64,000 bases of DNA from Rhodospirillum centenum SW (lineage in GTDB: Bacteria; Pseudomonadota; Alphaproteobacteria; Azospirillales; Azospirillaceae), in contig NC_011420.2 in the NCBI RefSeq assembly GCF_000016185.1, positions 124,001 through 188,000 on the forward strand, read 5' to 3'. Made by a program: the position numbers and the translations under genes. The first letter of the stretch is position 1. Every line of letters begins with the position of its first letter. A model generated the notes under the pieces. That model saw only the letters and a program-made list of their open reading frames with translations. It was not told the origin of the DNA and made no database searches. Shown here one piece after another: positions 1 through 7,648 of this stretch.

Positions 1-150
1 CTGATGTCCAGCGCTGGCAGCTTTGCCCTGCCGGTCACCCGGATCGACGGCAAGCCGGTCGGGGAGGGCAGGCCGGGGCCGCTGACCCTGCGGCTGCGCG
101 CGGCCTATCTGGCCGATGTCGGCGCTCCCGATCCCGTCGGCCGGGTCTGA
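1..150 (+). CDS. Class IV aminotransferase (D-amino-acid aminotransferase type), C-terminal end only
   Basis: Only the last 49 codons are in the window; the start lies upstream. The reading frame from base 1 ends in TGA at 148-150 and gives a tail containing SFALPVTRIDGKPVG, GRPGPLTLRLRAAY. This resembles the C-terminus of PLP fold-type IV enzymes (D-alanine/branched-chain aminotransferase family), where a 'V.IDG..VG.G.PGP.T..LR..Y' tail is typical. The next gene starts 4 bases after the stop, so the two are probably co-transcribed. Substrate cannot be judged from this fragment. Confidence 0.6.
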   Translation: MMSSAGSFALPVTRIDGKPVGEGRPGPLTLRLRAAYLADVGAPDPVGRV

Positions 151-154
151 CGCC

Positions 155-889
155 ATGAATGACGCCATCGCCGACGCCACCGTGTCCGCGCCCCTGCCGC
201 CGCAGCGGCTGCCGCGCGCCGTGCTGTTCGACTGGGACAACACGCTGGTCACCAACTGGCGCTGCGTCCATGCCGCGATCAATGCGGCGCTGGAGCGTTT
301 CGGCCACCGGCCCTGGACCCTGGAGGAGAGCTACGGCCGTGTCCGCCACAGTCTGCGCGACAGTTTCCCCGCGATCTTCGGGGATGACTGGATGGCGGCG
401 CGCGACGTGTTCTATGCCCATTTCCAGGAGCACCACCTGGACTATCTGGAACCGCTGCCCGGCGCGGCGGAGTTGCTGGAGCAGCTCTCCGGGACGGGCA
501 TCTATCTGGGGGTGGTGAGCAACAAGACCGGCAGCTTCCTGCGCGCCGAGGCCGACAGCCTGGGCTGGACGCGCCATTTCGGCAAACTGGTGGGCGCCAC
601 CGACGCCGCCGCGGACAAGCCGTCCGTGGCGCCGGTGGAGATGGCGCTGGAACCGGGCGGAATCGTCGCGGGTCCCGATGTCTGGTTCGTCGGCGATGCC
701 GATATCGATATGGAGTGCGCGCACAGGTCCGGTTGCCTGCCGATCCTCGTCGGATGTACCCCGGACGTTGCGGCCGGCCTGGGGCGCTTCCCCCCGGCTG
801 TGAGGCTTGATGGCTGCTCAGCGATTTCCGCCTTGGTGCAACAGATGCGTGATACCATATCGCTAGACGGTGCCCCACGGATGTCCTGA
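155..889 (+). CDS. HAD-superfamily hydrolase, phosphoglycolate-phosphatase type
   Basis: 244-residue protein starting at ATG 155, just after the upstream stop. An in-frame ATG at 116 would overlap the aminotransferase and is not preferred. HAD motif I is FDWDNTL at residues 25-31 (nucleophile Asp26, acid/base Asp28). Motif II is in VVSNKTG near 120-126, the motif III lysine in ADKPS near 153-157, and motif IV in FVGDADIDMECA near 178-189. A helical cap follows motif I, as in the Gph/PGP subgroup. The natural substrate is unknown; phosphoglycolate or another small phosphate ester is possible. It sits upstream of hfq in the same direction. Confidence 0.8.
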   Translation: MNDAIADATVSAPLPPQRLPRAVLFDWDNTLVTNWRCVHAAINAALERFGHRPWTLEESYGRVRHSLRDSFPAIFGDDWMAARDVFYAHFQEHHLDYLEPLPGAAELLEQLSGTGIYLGVVSNKTGSFLRAEADSLGWTRHFGKLVGATDAAADKPSVAPVEMALEPGGIVAGPDVWFVGDADIDMECAHRSGCLPILVGCTPDVAAGLGRFPPAVRLDGCSAISALVQQMRDTISLDGAPRMS

Positions 890-967
890 TCCGGCCGGCT
901 GCCGCAGAACCAGAAACCCGGGCGCTCTACAAGAGGCCCCAAGAACGAGCAAAGCGAGGCTGCTCCA

Positions 968-1216
968 ATGTCGGAAAAATCGCAGAACGTGCAGGACGTT
1001 TTCCTGAATCACGTCCGCAAGAACAAGACTCCGGTGACGGTATTTCTCGTCAATGGCGTCAAACTTCAGGGCATCATTACCTGGTTCGACAATTTCTCCG
1101 TCCTGCTGCGCCGTGATGCGCACTCGCAGCTTGTCTACAAGCATGCGATTTCGACGGTGATGCCGGCACACCCGATCCAGCTGTTCGAGCCCGCCAAGGA
1201 GACGGAACACGACTGA
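968..1216 (+). CDS. hfq: RNA chaperone Hfq
   Basis: 82-residue Sm-fold RNA chaperone that assembles as a hexameric ring and pairs small RNAs with mRNAs. The Sm1 region (about residues 10-50) contains the [11 protein letters not shown] strand and WFDNF. The Hfq-specific Sm2 signature YKHAIS is at residues 57-62. The C-terminal tail is short, as usual in alphaproteobacteria. hflX follows directly, the classic hfq-hflX arrangement. Expected to act in the cytoplasm. Confidence 0.97.
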   Translation: MSEKSQNVQDVFLNHVRKNKTPVTVFLVNGVKLQGIITWFDNFSVLLRRDAHSQLVYKHAISTVMPAHPIQLFEPAKETEHD

Positions 1217-1289
1217 GATCCAGCCTGCCGAAGGGCGCGGGCCTGCCACCCGCGCCTTCGTCATCCATCCGGTCCTGCCCGAGGACCGG

Positions 1290-2582
1290 ATGGCAAGCCG
1301 TAGCCCGGAGGCGCAGCTGGAGGAGGCCGTCGGCCTTGCCCGCGCCATCGAGCTTGAGGTGGTCGGGGCCCGCTCCATCCGTGTGATGAGGCCGCGGCCC
1401 GCCGCCCTTCTCGGCCAGGGGGCCGTGGAGGAACTGGCCGCCGCCATCGAGGCGGAGACCGCCACGCTCGTCGTCGTCGATCACGCCCTCACGCCCGTAC
1501 AGCAGCGCAACCTGGAGAAAGCCTGGAAGGCAAAGGTCATCGACCGCACCGGCCTGATCCTGGAGATCTTCGGCGCGCGCGCCCGCACCCGCGAGGGCCA
1601 GTTGCAGGTCGAACTGGCGGCGCTGACCTACCAGCGCTCCCGCCTCGTGCGGTCCTGGACGCACCTGGAGCGCCAGCGCGGCGGCTTCGGCTTCCTGGGC
1701 GGCCCCGGCGAGAGCCAGCTTGAGATCGACCGCCGCCTGATCGGGGAGCGCATCGCCCGGCTGAAGGCGGAACTGGAGGAGGTCCGGCGCACCCGCGGCC
1801 TGCACCGCCGCGCGCGGGAGAAGGTGCCCTATCCGGTCGTCGCCCTGGTCGGTTACACGAACGCGGGCAAGTCCACCCTGTTCAACCGCATGGCCGGCGC
1901 GGATGTGTTCGCCAAGGACCTGCTGTTCGCCACGCTGGACCCGACCATGCGGGCGATCACGCTGCCGTCCAACCGGAAGATCATCCTGTCCGATACGGTG
2001 GGGTTCATCTCCGACCTGCCGCACGGGCTGGTCGAGGCCTTCCGCGCCACGCTGGAGGAGGTGCAGGCCGCCGACATCGTCCTGCATGTCCGCGATGTCT
2101 CGCACCCCGACACCGAGGCGCAGAAGGCCGACGTGGAGACGGTGCTCCGCGAACTGGGTATCGAGGTCGACTCGGACGCCCGTGTCGTCGAGGTCCTGAA
2201 CAAGATCGATCTGGTTCCTGAGGGGGAGCGTGATGCGCTGCTCCGGCAGGCACGCCGGACCGGCGACACGGTGGCCATCTCCGCCCTGACGGGCGAGGGG
2301 CTGGGCGGGCTGTTCGACCTGATCGACCGGCGGATGGTGGCGGACCGCGATGTCGTCTCCGTGGCCGTCGATCTGGCGGACGGTGCGGCTCTCGCCTGGC
2401 TCTATCAGCGCGGGGAGGTGCTGGAGCGCCAGGACGACGACGCCCGGGCCCTGGTCCGCGTGGGCCTGGAGACGGCCGATGTCGGCCGTTTCCGCGAGCG
2501 GTTCGGCTATCTGCCGGTTCCGGCGGCTCCCGTCGGAACGGCTGCCCCGGACGCGGGTCCCTGGGAAGCCCGCCGCGCCTGA
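1290..2582 (+). CDS. hflX: GTPase HflX
   Basis: Ribosome-associated Obg-HflX GTPase that can split stalled or heat-damaged ribosomes. From ATG 1290 it is 430 residues. G1 is GYTNAGKST near 188-196, G3 DTVGF near 235, G4 NKID near 304. The Gly-rich GGFGFLGGPGESQLE loop of the N-terminal domain precedes the G domain. The frame stays open upstream of 1290 and encodes residues resembling the usual HflX N-terminus (TRAFVIHPVLPEDR). There is no ATG/GTG/TTG before the in-frame stop at 1158-1160, so the real start may be a rare codon overlapping the end of hfq. It is convergent with purU, with 23 bp between them. Confidence 0.95.
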   Translation: MASRSPEAQLEEAVGLARAIELEVVGARSIRVMRPRPAALLGQGAVEELAAAIEAETATLVVVDHALTPVQQRNLEKAWKAKVIDRTGLILEIFGARARTREGQLQVELAALTYQRSRLVRSWTHLERQRGGFGFLGGPGESQLEIDRRLIGERIARLKAELEEVRRTRGLHRRAREKVPYPVVALVGYTNAGKSTLFNRMAGADVFAKDLLFATLDPTMRAITLPSNRKIILSDTVGFISDLPHGLVEAFRATLEEVQAADIVLHVRDVSHPDTEAQKADVETVLRELGIEVDSDARVVEVLNKIDLVPEGERDALLRQARRTGDTVAISALTGEGLGGLFDLIDRRMVADRDVVSVAVDLADGAALAWLYQRGEVLERQDDDARALVRVGLETADVGRFRERFGYLPVPAAPVGTAAPDAGPWEARRA

Positions 2583-2605
2583 CCGGCCGGCGGGCGGCCT
2601 CCCGG

Positions 2606-3451
2606 TCAGCGGAACACGACCGTCTTCGAGCCGTTCAGCAGGACCCGGCGTTCCAGGTGGTATTTCACCGCCCGGGCCAGGACCATGCACTCGATGTCCC
2701 GGCCGACGGCCACCAGATCGTCGGGTCCCAGCGTGTGGTCCACCCGCTCCACCGCCTGTTCGATGATCGGACCTTCGTCCAGGTCCGTCGTCACATAGTG
2801 CGCCGTGGCGCCGATCAGCTTCACCCCGCGGGCGAAGGCCTGATGGTAGGGCTTGGCGCCCTTGAAGCTGGGCAGGAAGGAATGGTGGATGTTGATGCAG
2901 CGCCCGGGCAGGCGCTCGCACAGCGTCGGGGACAGAACCTGCATGTAGCGGGCCAGCACCACGAGGTCGATGCGCTCGCCCTCGATGATCTCCAGCAACC
3001 GTTCCTCCTGCCGTTCCTTGTTCCCGCCGTTCACCGGCAGATGGTGGAAGGGCACGTCGTGCCAGGCGGCGAGCTGGTAGAAGTCGCGGTGGTTGGAGAC
3101 GATGGCCGGAATGTCCATGGCCAGCGCGCCGATCCGGTAGCGGTACAGCAGATCGTTGAGGCAGTGGCCGAAGCGGGAAACCAGGATCATCACCCGCGGC
3201 CGCCGGCCGGCGTCGTGGAGGTGCAGGTCCATCCGGAACCGCTCCGCCACCTCGGCCAGGGCGCGGCGCAGCGTGTCCACCCTGCCGTCCTCCACCTCGA
3301 AGGAGATTCGCAGGAAGAAGCGGCCGCTGATCCGGTCGCCGAACTGGGCGCTGTCCAGGATGTTGGCGTCGTGCCCGGCGAGCAGTCCCGACAATGTGGC
3401 GACGATACCGACGGCATCGGGACAGGACAGGGTCAGAACATAGCTCTGCAT
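2606..3451 (-). CDS. purU: Formyltetrahydrofolate deformylase PurU
   Basis: 281 residues, the usual PurU length. It hydrolyses 10-formyl-THF to formate and THF, balancing the one-carbon pool for purine synthesis. An ACT regulatory domain occupies about residues 3-80 (LSCPDAVGIVATLSGLLA). The C-terminal half is a formyltransferase-like domain with NIHHSFLPSFKGAKPYHQA at 187-205, carrying the catalytic Asn/His, and TTDLDEGPII near 221-230 with the catalytic Asp. Cytoplasmic. Confidence 0.95.
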   Translation of the reverse strand: MQSYVLTLSCPDAVGIVATLSGLLAGHDANILDSAQFGDRISGRFFLRISFEVEDGRVDTLRRALAEVAERFRMDLHLHDAGRRPRVMILVSRFGHCLNDLLYRYRIGALAMDIPAIVSNHRDFYQLAAWHDVPFHHLPVNGGNKERQEERLLEIIEGERIDLVVLARYMQVLSPTLCERLPGRCINIHHSFLPSFKGAKPYHQAFARGVKLIGATAHYVTTDLDEGPIIEQAVERVDHTLGPDDLVAVGRDIECMVLARAVKYHLERRVLLNGSKTVVFR

Positions 3452-3684
3452 GCGGCTCTCCGGTTACCGGAAAGGACCTATCACGCAGATCCTCCCCTTT
3501 GGAATGAAAATTCCCAACGTCCGATCGTCCGGGCGAGCAGGGCAGTCTGGCCGCTGTCTTGCGATGGCGTCTCCCTGCAAGCCCTGCACAGGTCGCAGGG
3601 CTGCGCGCAAGTTCCCTTTGTGCCGGGGGGAGCGGACCAGTATGAAGGGCCGTCGGCCCGCGGGGCCGCTCCGGAGGGGTGCCC

Positions 3685-4485
3685 ATGGTCCCGGATATCG
3701 CCCGAGTTGCCGACATCGTGCGCGAGGTTGCCGCGAGCGAGATCATGCCGCGCTTCCGCCACCTGGAAGACCGCGACGTGCGGGAGAAGGGGCCAGGTGA
3801 TCTGGTCACCATCGCCGACGTGGCGGCGGAGCGGCAGCTCTCGGTACGGCTGACAGAGCTGCTGCCCGGGTCCGTGGCGATCGGCGAGGAAGCGGCCACG
3901 GCGGACGAGCGGGTGCTGGAGCGCATCCAGGGCGACGATCCCGTCTGGATCATCGACCCGGTGGACGGAACCGCGAACTTCGTCGCTGGCCGGCCGGTCT
4001 TCGCCGTCATGGTCGCCCTGGCCCGCCGGGGCGAGACCCTGGCCGGCTGGATTCACGATCCCTGCGGCGGCAGCATGGCCGTGGCCACCCGGGGCGGCGG
4101 CGCCTGGCTGGACGGGGTGCGTCTGTGCGTGGCGCCACCCGTTCCGCTGGAGACCATGACCGGCGCCGTCGGCACCCGCTACTTCGAGCGCCGCGTCCGC
4201 GAGCATCTGGAAAGCCGGATGCCGCGGCTGGCCGGGACCTTCACCCTGCAATGCGCCGGGCATGAGTATCTCCGGCTGCTGCGCGGGGAGTCCCACTTCT
4301 CGCTCTACCGCCGCATCATGCCCTGGGACCATGCCGCCGGCGCCCTGATGCATGCGGAGGCCGGCGGCTATGCCGCGAAGCTGGACGGCATCGGCTACAC
4401 GCCCATGGAACTGGCCGGGGGCCTGCTCCTGGCCCCTGACCGCCCGAGCTGGAACGCCCTGCGCACCCTGCTGTTCGGCGATTGA
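3685..4485 (+). CDS. Inositol monophosphatase family phosphatase
   Basis: 266 residues from ATG 3685, which has GGAGG at 3673-3677 at good spacing; the in-frame GTG 3679 would be too close. It is a Mg2+/Li+-sensitive phosphatase of the IMPase/FBPase fold. Metal-binding motifs are GEEAAT (about 68), IDPVDGTANF (about 90-99) and the C-terminal PWDHAAGALMHAEAGG (about 213). It may act on inositol-1-phosphate, histidinol phosphate or another sugar phosphate; the sequence does not decide. Convergent with the SDR gene. Confidence 0.85.
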   Translation: MVPDIARVADIVREVAASEIMPRFRHLEDRDVREKGPGDLVTIADVAAERQLSVRLTELLPGSVAIGEEAATADERVLERIQGDDPVWIIDPVDGTANFVAGRPVFAVMVALARRGETLAGWIHDPCGGSMAVATRGGGAWLDGVRLCVAPPVPLETMTGAVGTRYFERRVREHLESRMPRLAGTFTLQCAGHEYLRLLRGESHFSLYRRIMPWDHAAGALMHAEAGGYAAKLDGIGYTPMELAGGLLLAPDRPSWNALRTLLFGD

Positions 4486-4493
4486 GCCGGGCC

Positions 4494-4509
4494 GCGGGGC
4501 ACGCCCCGC
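4494..4509. terminator. Possible bidirectional hairpin between convergent genes
   Basis: A 6-bp perfect GCGGGG/CCCCGC stem with a CACG loop fills the 27-bp gap between the convergent IMPase-family and SDR genes. There is no clear T-run on either side, so this is only a plausible terminator. Confidence 0.3.
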
Positions 4510-4512
4510 CCG

Positions 4513-5286
4513 TCAGCCCTTGGGCGAACGGTGGACGCCGAGGGCGCCCGGTCCCTGGGTCGTCGGCATCAGCTCGATCCGGTTGATGTTGAAGTGCGGC
4601 GGCAGGGTCCCGGCCCAGACCACCGCCTCGGCCACGTCGTCCGCCGTCAGCGGCGTGGTGTCGGCATAGACCCGGGCCGCCTTCTCGGCATCGCCCTTGA
4701 AGCGGACGAGGCTGAAATCCGTCTCCACCATGCCGGGCTCGATGGAGGTCACGCGGACCCCGGTCCCGATCAGGTCCGCCCTCAGGGCCAGACTGAACTG
4801 CGTGACGAAAGCCTTTGACGCGCAATAGACATGGCCACCGGGGTAGGGGTAGCTGCCGGCTGTGGAGCTGATGTTGATGATGTGGCCGCGGCCGCGCGCC
4901 ACCATGCCCGGCAGGACCAGCCCGGTCATCACGGCCAGCGCCTTGTCGTTGGTGTCGATCATCACCTCCCAGTCGTCCAGGTTGGACCGGAAGGCGGGGT
5001 CGGCGCCGAGCGCGAGGCCGGCATTGTTGATCAGCAGGTCGATCGCGGCGAAGTCGGTGGGCAGGGCCGCCAGGGCAGCCTCCACCGCCGGACGGTCGCG
5101 GACATCGACCTGGACCGTATGGACCGGCACCGTCAGACCGGACGCCAGAGCCCGGAGTTTCGCCGCATCCCGCCCGACCAGGACCAGCCGGCAGCCGAGC
5201 CCGGCGAAGCGGTGGGCGAAGGCGGTTCCGAAACCGCCTGTGGCCCCGGTGATCAGGACGGTTTCGGGGCGGTAGCTCTGGCTCAT
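4513..5286 (-). CDS. Short-chain dehydrogenase/reductase (YdfG-like)
   Basis: 257-residue classical SDR. The Rossmann cofactor motif is TGATGGFG at 13-20, followed by NNAG at 87-90. The catalytic Ser is in SSTAGSYPY (140-148), with Tyr154 and Lys158 in YCASK. The closest characterised relatives by pattern are NADP-dependent serine/3-hydroxy acid dehydrogenases (YdfG), with EPGMVETDFSLVRFKGD after the active site. The exact substrate is uncertain. It precedes nothing in an obvious operon; mazG lies 70 bp upstream on the same strand and may be co-transcribed. Confidence 0.85.
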   Translation of the reverse strand: MSQSYRPETVLITGATGGFGTAFAHRFAGLGCRLVLVGRDAAKLRALASGLTVPVHTVQVDVRDRPAVEAALAALPTDFAAIDLLINNAGLALGADPAFRSNLDDWEVMIDTNDKALAVMTGLVLPGMVARGRGHIINISSTAGSYPYPGGHVYCASKAFVTQFSLALRADLIGTGVRVTSIEPGMVETDFSLVRFKGDAEKAARVYADTTPLTADDVAEAVVWAGTLPPHFNINRIELMPTTQGPGALGVHRSPKG

Positions 5287-5356
5287 GGTGCTGTCCTTGC
5301 TGTCACGTCAACAGGTTGCGGCGTCGAATTGGTATGGCGGGTGAGGGGGCGAGGGG

Positions 5357-6166
5357 TCAGTCGCGGGGCTCCAGGCGCTTCGCCTGCTGCCACAGCGCCT
5401 CCATCTCCTCCAGGGTCGCGTCCCCGGGCGTGCGGCCCTGCGCGGCCAGCCGGTCTTCGATGTGGCGGAAGCGGCGCTCGAACTTCGCGTTGGTTCCGCG
5501 CAGGGCGGATTCGGGATCGACCTCCAGCCGGCGGGCCAGATTCACCAGCGCGAACAGCAGGTCGCCCGTCTCGTCACGGATACGGTCGGGGTGCGGCGTG
5601 GCGGCGCGCAGCTCATGACGCAGCTCGCCGATCTCTTCCTCGATCTTGTCGAGAATCTCCTCCGCCCGGGTCCAGTCGAAGCCGACCCGTGCCGCCCGCT
5701 TCTGGAGCTTCACGGCACGGGTGAGGGCGGGCAGTCCGCCGATCACTCCGTCCAGGGCCGAGGGACGCCGGCCCTCGGCGGCGGCTTTCTCCGCCCGTTC
5801 ACGCGCCTTCAGGTCCTCCCAGCGCTGCGTCTGGTCGGCGGCCGTGTCCACCACGGTTTCCCCGAAGACATGCGGATGCCGGCGGACCATCTTGGCGGTG
5901 ATGTGCGCCGCCACGGCGTCGAAGTCCCAGTCGCCGCGCTCCTCGGCCATCCGGGCGTAGAAGACGACCTGGAACAGCAGGTCTCCAAGCTCGTCCTTGA
6001 GGGCCGCCATGTCGCCTTTCTCGATGGCGTCGGCGACCTCGTAGGCTTCTTCGATCGTGTGCGGCGCGATGCTGCGGAAATCCTGCTCCAGGTCCCAGGG
6101 GCAGCCACCCTCCGGGTCGCGCAGTTTCGCCATCAGATCGACAAGTCGCTTCATGCTGTCGGACAT
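5357..6166 (-). CDS. mazG: Nucleoside triphosphate pyrophosphohydrolase MazG
   Basis: 269 residues with the two tandem all-alpha MazG domains expected of the full-length bacterial enzyme. It hydrolyses (d)NTPs to (d)NMP plus PPi, as a house-cleaning enzyme and modulator of ppGpp. The first domain carries GGCPWDLEQDF and the metal-binding EExxE...ELGDLLFQ pattern (about 20-65). The second repeats it around EEILDKIEEEIGELRHE and DETGDLLFALVNLAR (about 170-215). Cytoplasmic. An AT-rich island lies about 135 bp upstream of its start. Confidence 0.95.
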   Translation of the reverse strand: MSDSMKRLVDLMAKLRDPEGGCPWDLEQDFRSIAPHTIEEAYEVADAIEKGDMAALKDELGDLLFQVVFYARMAEERGDWDFDAVAAHITAKMVRRHPHVFGETVVDTAADQTQRWEDLKARERAEKAAAEGRRPSALDGVIGGLPALTRAVKLQKRAARVGFDWTRAEEILDKIEEEIGELRHELRAATPHPDRIRDETGDLLFALVNLARRLEVDPESALRGTNAKFERRFRHIEDRLAAQGRTPGDATLEEMEALWQQAKRLEPRD

Positions 6167-6303
6167 CGCGGCACCCCGTTGGCGGACGTGCCGCGACCTT
6201 AACCGACGCGGTGACGCGGGAAAACCCGACGGCAGGGGAAGGCCGCCCTGACATGGCCGCGGGGCGCGCGGGGGCTGCCTGTCCTGGCCACGATATAAGT
6301 CCG

Positions 6304-6317
6304 ATAATAATGATTAT
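6304..6317. promoter_or_regulatory. AT-rich palindrome, possible Fur-family box
   Basis: ATAAT-AATG-ATTAT stands in a local AT-rich island (about 6288-6330) within otherwise GC-rich sequence, between mazG and the merR stop codon. GATAATAATGAT resembles two NATWAT hexamers of a Fur box, but the third hexamer is poor. It would lie upstream of mazG on the minus strand. Regulatory role unproven. Confidence 0.2.
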
Positions 6318-6345
6318 GGAAAATCAAACCAGAGCCAACCCTGCA

Positions 6346-6780
6346 TCACGGCCGGCCCTGGGCGGGCATTTCTGGCAGGGGTTCCGGTAGGACCGGCGGC
6401 GACAGGGCTTCGATGATGCGGCAGTCCCTGATCCGGTCGCCGCGGCACTGGCCGGCGAGACGGACCAGCTCGTCGCGTAGCCGGGTCAGGTCGGCGATTT
6501 TCGCCTCCACCTCGGCGATCTGCCGGCGGGTCAGCGCGTCCACGCCGGCGCAGGACTGGTCCGGCCGGTCCGACACGTCCAGCAGCGCCCGGATCGTGTC
6601 CAGATGGAAGCCGAGGGCGCGTGCCCGCCGGATGAAGGACAGCCGCCGCACATGCCCGTCGTCATAGTCACGGTAGTTGCTCTGCGTCCGCGGCGGCGGC
6701 GGCAAGAGCCCGATCCGCTCGTAGTAGCGGATCGTCTCGACATTCGTCTCCGTGAGGCTGCCCAGACGGCCGATGTTCAT
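6346..6780 (-). CDS. MerR-family metal-responsive regulator
   Basis: 144 residues. The N-terminal winged helix (about 1-70) has ETIRYYERIGLLPPPPR and YRDYDDGHVRRL, typical of MerR. A long dimerisation helix follows, then cysteines at 77, 112 and 120 in SCAGVD and CRGDRIRDC. These match the metal-ligand cysteines of MerR/ZntR/CadR-type sensors. It is divergent from a cation-efflux gene with a MerR-type operator between them, so it most likely activates that gene on binding Zn, Cd, Pb or Co. Which metal cannot be read off. Confidence 0.88.
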   Translation of the reverse strand: MNIGRLGSLTETNVETIRYYERIGLLPPPPRTQSNYRDYDDGHVRRLSFIRRARALGFHLDTIRALLDVSDRPDQSCAGVDALTRRQIAEVEAKIADLTRLRDELVRLAGQCRGDRIRDCRIIEALSPPVLPEPLPEMPAQGRP

Positions 6781-6805
6781 GCGGCTCCCCGCCGATGAGA
6801 AGGGC

Positions 6806-6837
6806 TTGACCCTGTAGCGACTACGGCCCCCAGGCTA
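6806..6837 (+). promoter_or_regulatory. MerR-type promoter/operator of the cation-efflux gene
   Basis: A -35 TTGACC at 6806-6811 and a -10-like AGGCTA at 6832-6837 are separated by about 20 bp. The over-long spacer is the hallmark of MerR-activated promoters. The spacer holds a dyad with core GTAG-CGA-CTAC at 6814-6824. It sits between divergent merR and the efflux gene (ATG 6866). Confidence 0.7.
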
Positions 6838-6865
6838 GCCCGGAACGCCACCGAGGAGAAGACCG

Positions 6866-7516
6866 ATGGGCGCTTCCTGCTGCGCCGGCCCCTGCGCCTC
6901 CGAAAAGCCTCCCGCCGATTCCGCCTACCGCCGGGTGCTGTGGGTCGCCCTGCTGGTCAACGGGGCCATGTTCGGGGTGGAGATCGTGGCGGGTGCCGCG
7001 GCGGATTCCGTCTCACTGAAGGCGGATGCACTGGATTTCCTCTCCGATGCCGCCAACTACGCGATCAGCCTGTTCGTCCTGGGGGCTGCCCTCACGGTCC
7101 GGGCCCGGGCTGCCCTGGTGAAGGGGCTGTCGCTCGGCGCGGTCGGCCTGGTCGTGGCCGGCAACACCTTCTACAACGCGCTGGCCCAGGCGGTGCCCGG
7201 AGCGGAGGTGATGGGCGCCGTCGGCCTGCTGGCCCTCGCTGCCAATGTCGGCGTGGCCGCCCTGCTCTATGCCTGGCGGGACGGCGATTCCAACCGGCGC
7301 TCGGTCTGGATCTGTTCGCGTAACGACGCCATCGGCAATGTCGCGGTCGTGCTGGCGGCGGCCGGTGTCTTCGGCACCGGCACGGGCTGGCCGGACATCG
7401 TGGTCGCCGCCGTGATGGCCGGGCTGGCCGTGTCCGGCGCCGTCCAGATCACCCGGCAGGCGCTGGGGGAGCTGCGCGACACCAACCGTCCTGCCGCGGG
7501 CGCCCTGCCCCTCTGA
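6866..7516 (+). CDS. Cation diffusion facilitator-type metal efflux protein
   Basis: 216-residue inner-membrane protein with about six hydrophobic segments. It has a Cys-rich N-terminus (MGASCCAGPC) and CDF-type polar motifs in TM2 (KADALDFLSDAAN) and TM5 (RNDAIGNVAV), which hold the metal site in this family. It ends soon after TM6 and so lacks the usual C-terminal cytoplasmic metal-binding domain (about 80-90 residues) of YiiP/CzcD-type CDFs. Divergent merR-type regulation implies efflux of a heavy metal by proton antiport. Metal specificity unknown. Confidence 0.8.
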   Translation: MGASCCAGPCASEKPPADSAYRRVLWVALLVNGAMFGVEIVAGAAADSVSLKADALDFLSDAANYAISLFVLGAALTVRARAALVKGLSLGAVGLVVAGNTFYNALAQAVPGAEVMGAVGLLALAANVGVAALLYAWRDGDSNRRSVWICSRNDAIGNVAVVLAAAGVFGTGTGWPDIVVAAVMAGLAVSGAVQITRQALGELRDTNRPAAGALPL

Positions 7517-7648
7517 CCGGCCGGACAGAGCGCAGTCCCGCCGCCGTGTGTTCCGGTGTAGGCTCCCCTCCCCGGGCCGGCGGCGCGGGGCGGCCCGACC
7601 GCCCCTGCGCTGGAGCGCCGCCCGGAGAAAGACACGGGAGACGACGCC

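Noticed and set aside
1077-4010. 977-codon minus-strand open frame
   Set aside because: It lies antisense to hfq, hflX and the 5' part of purU's neighbours, with no family resemblance; long antisense frames are common in high-GC DNA.
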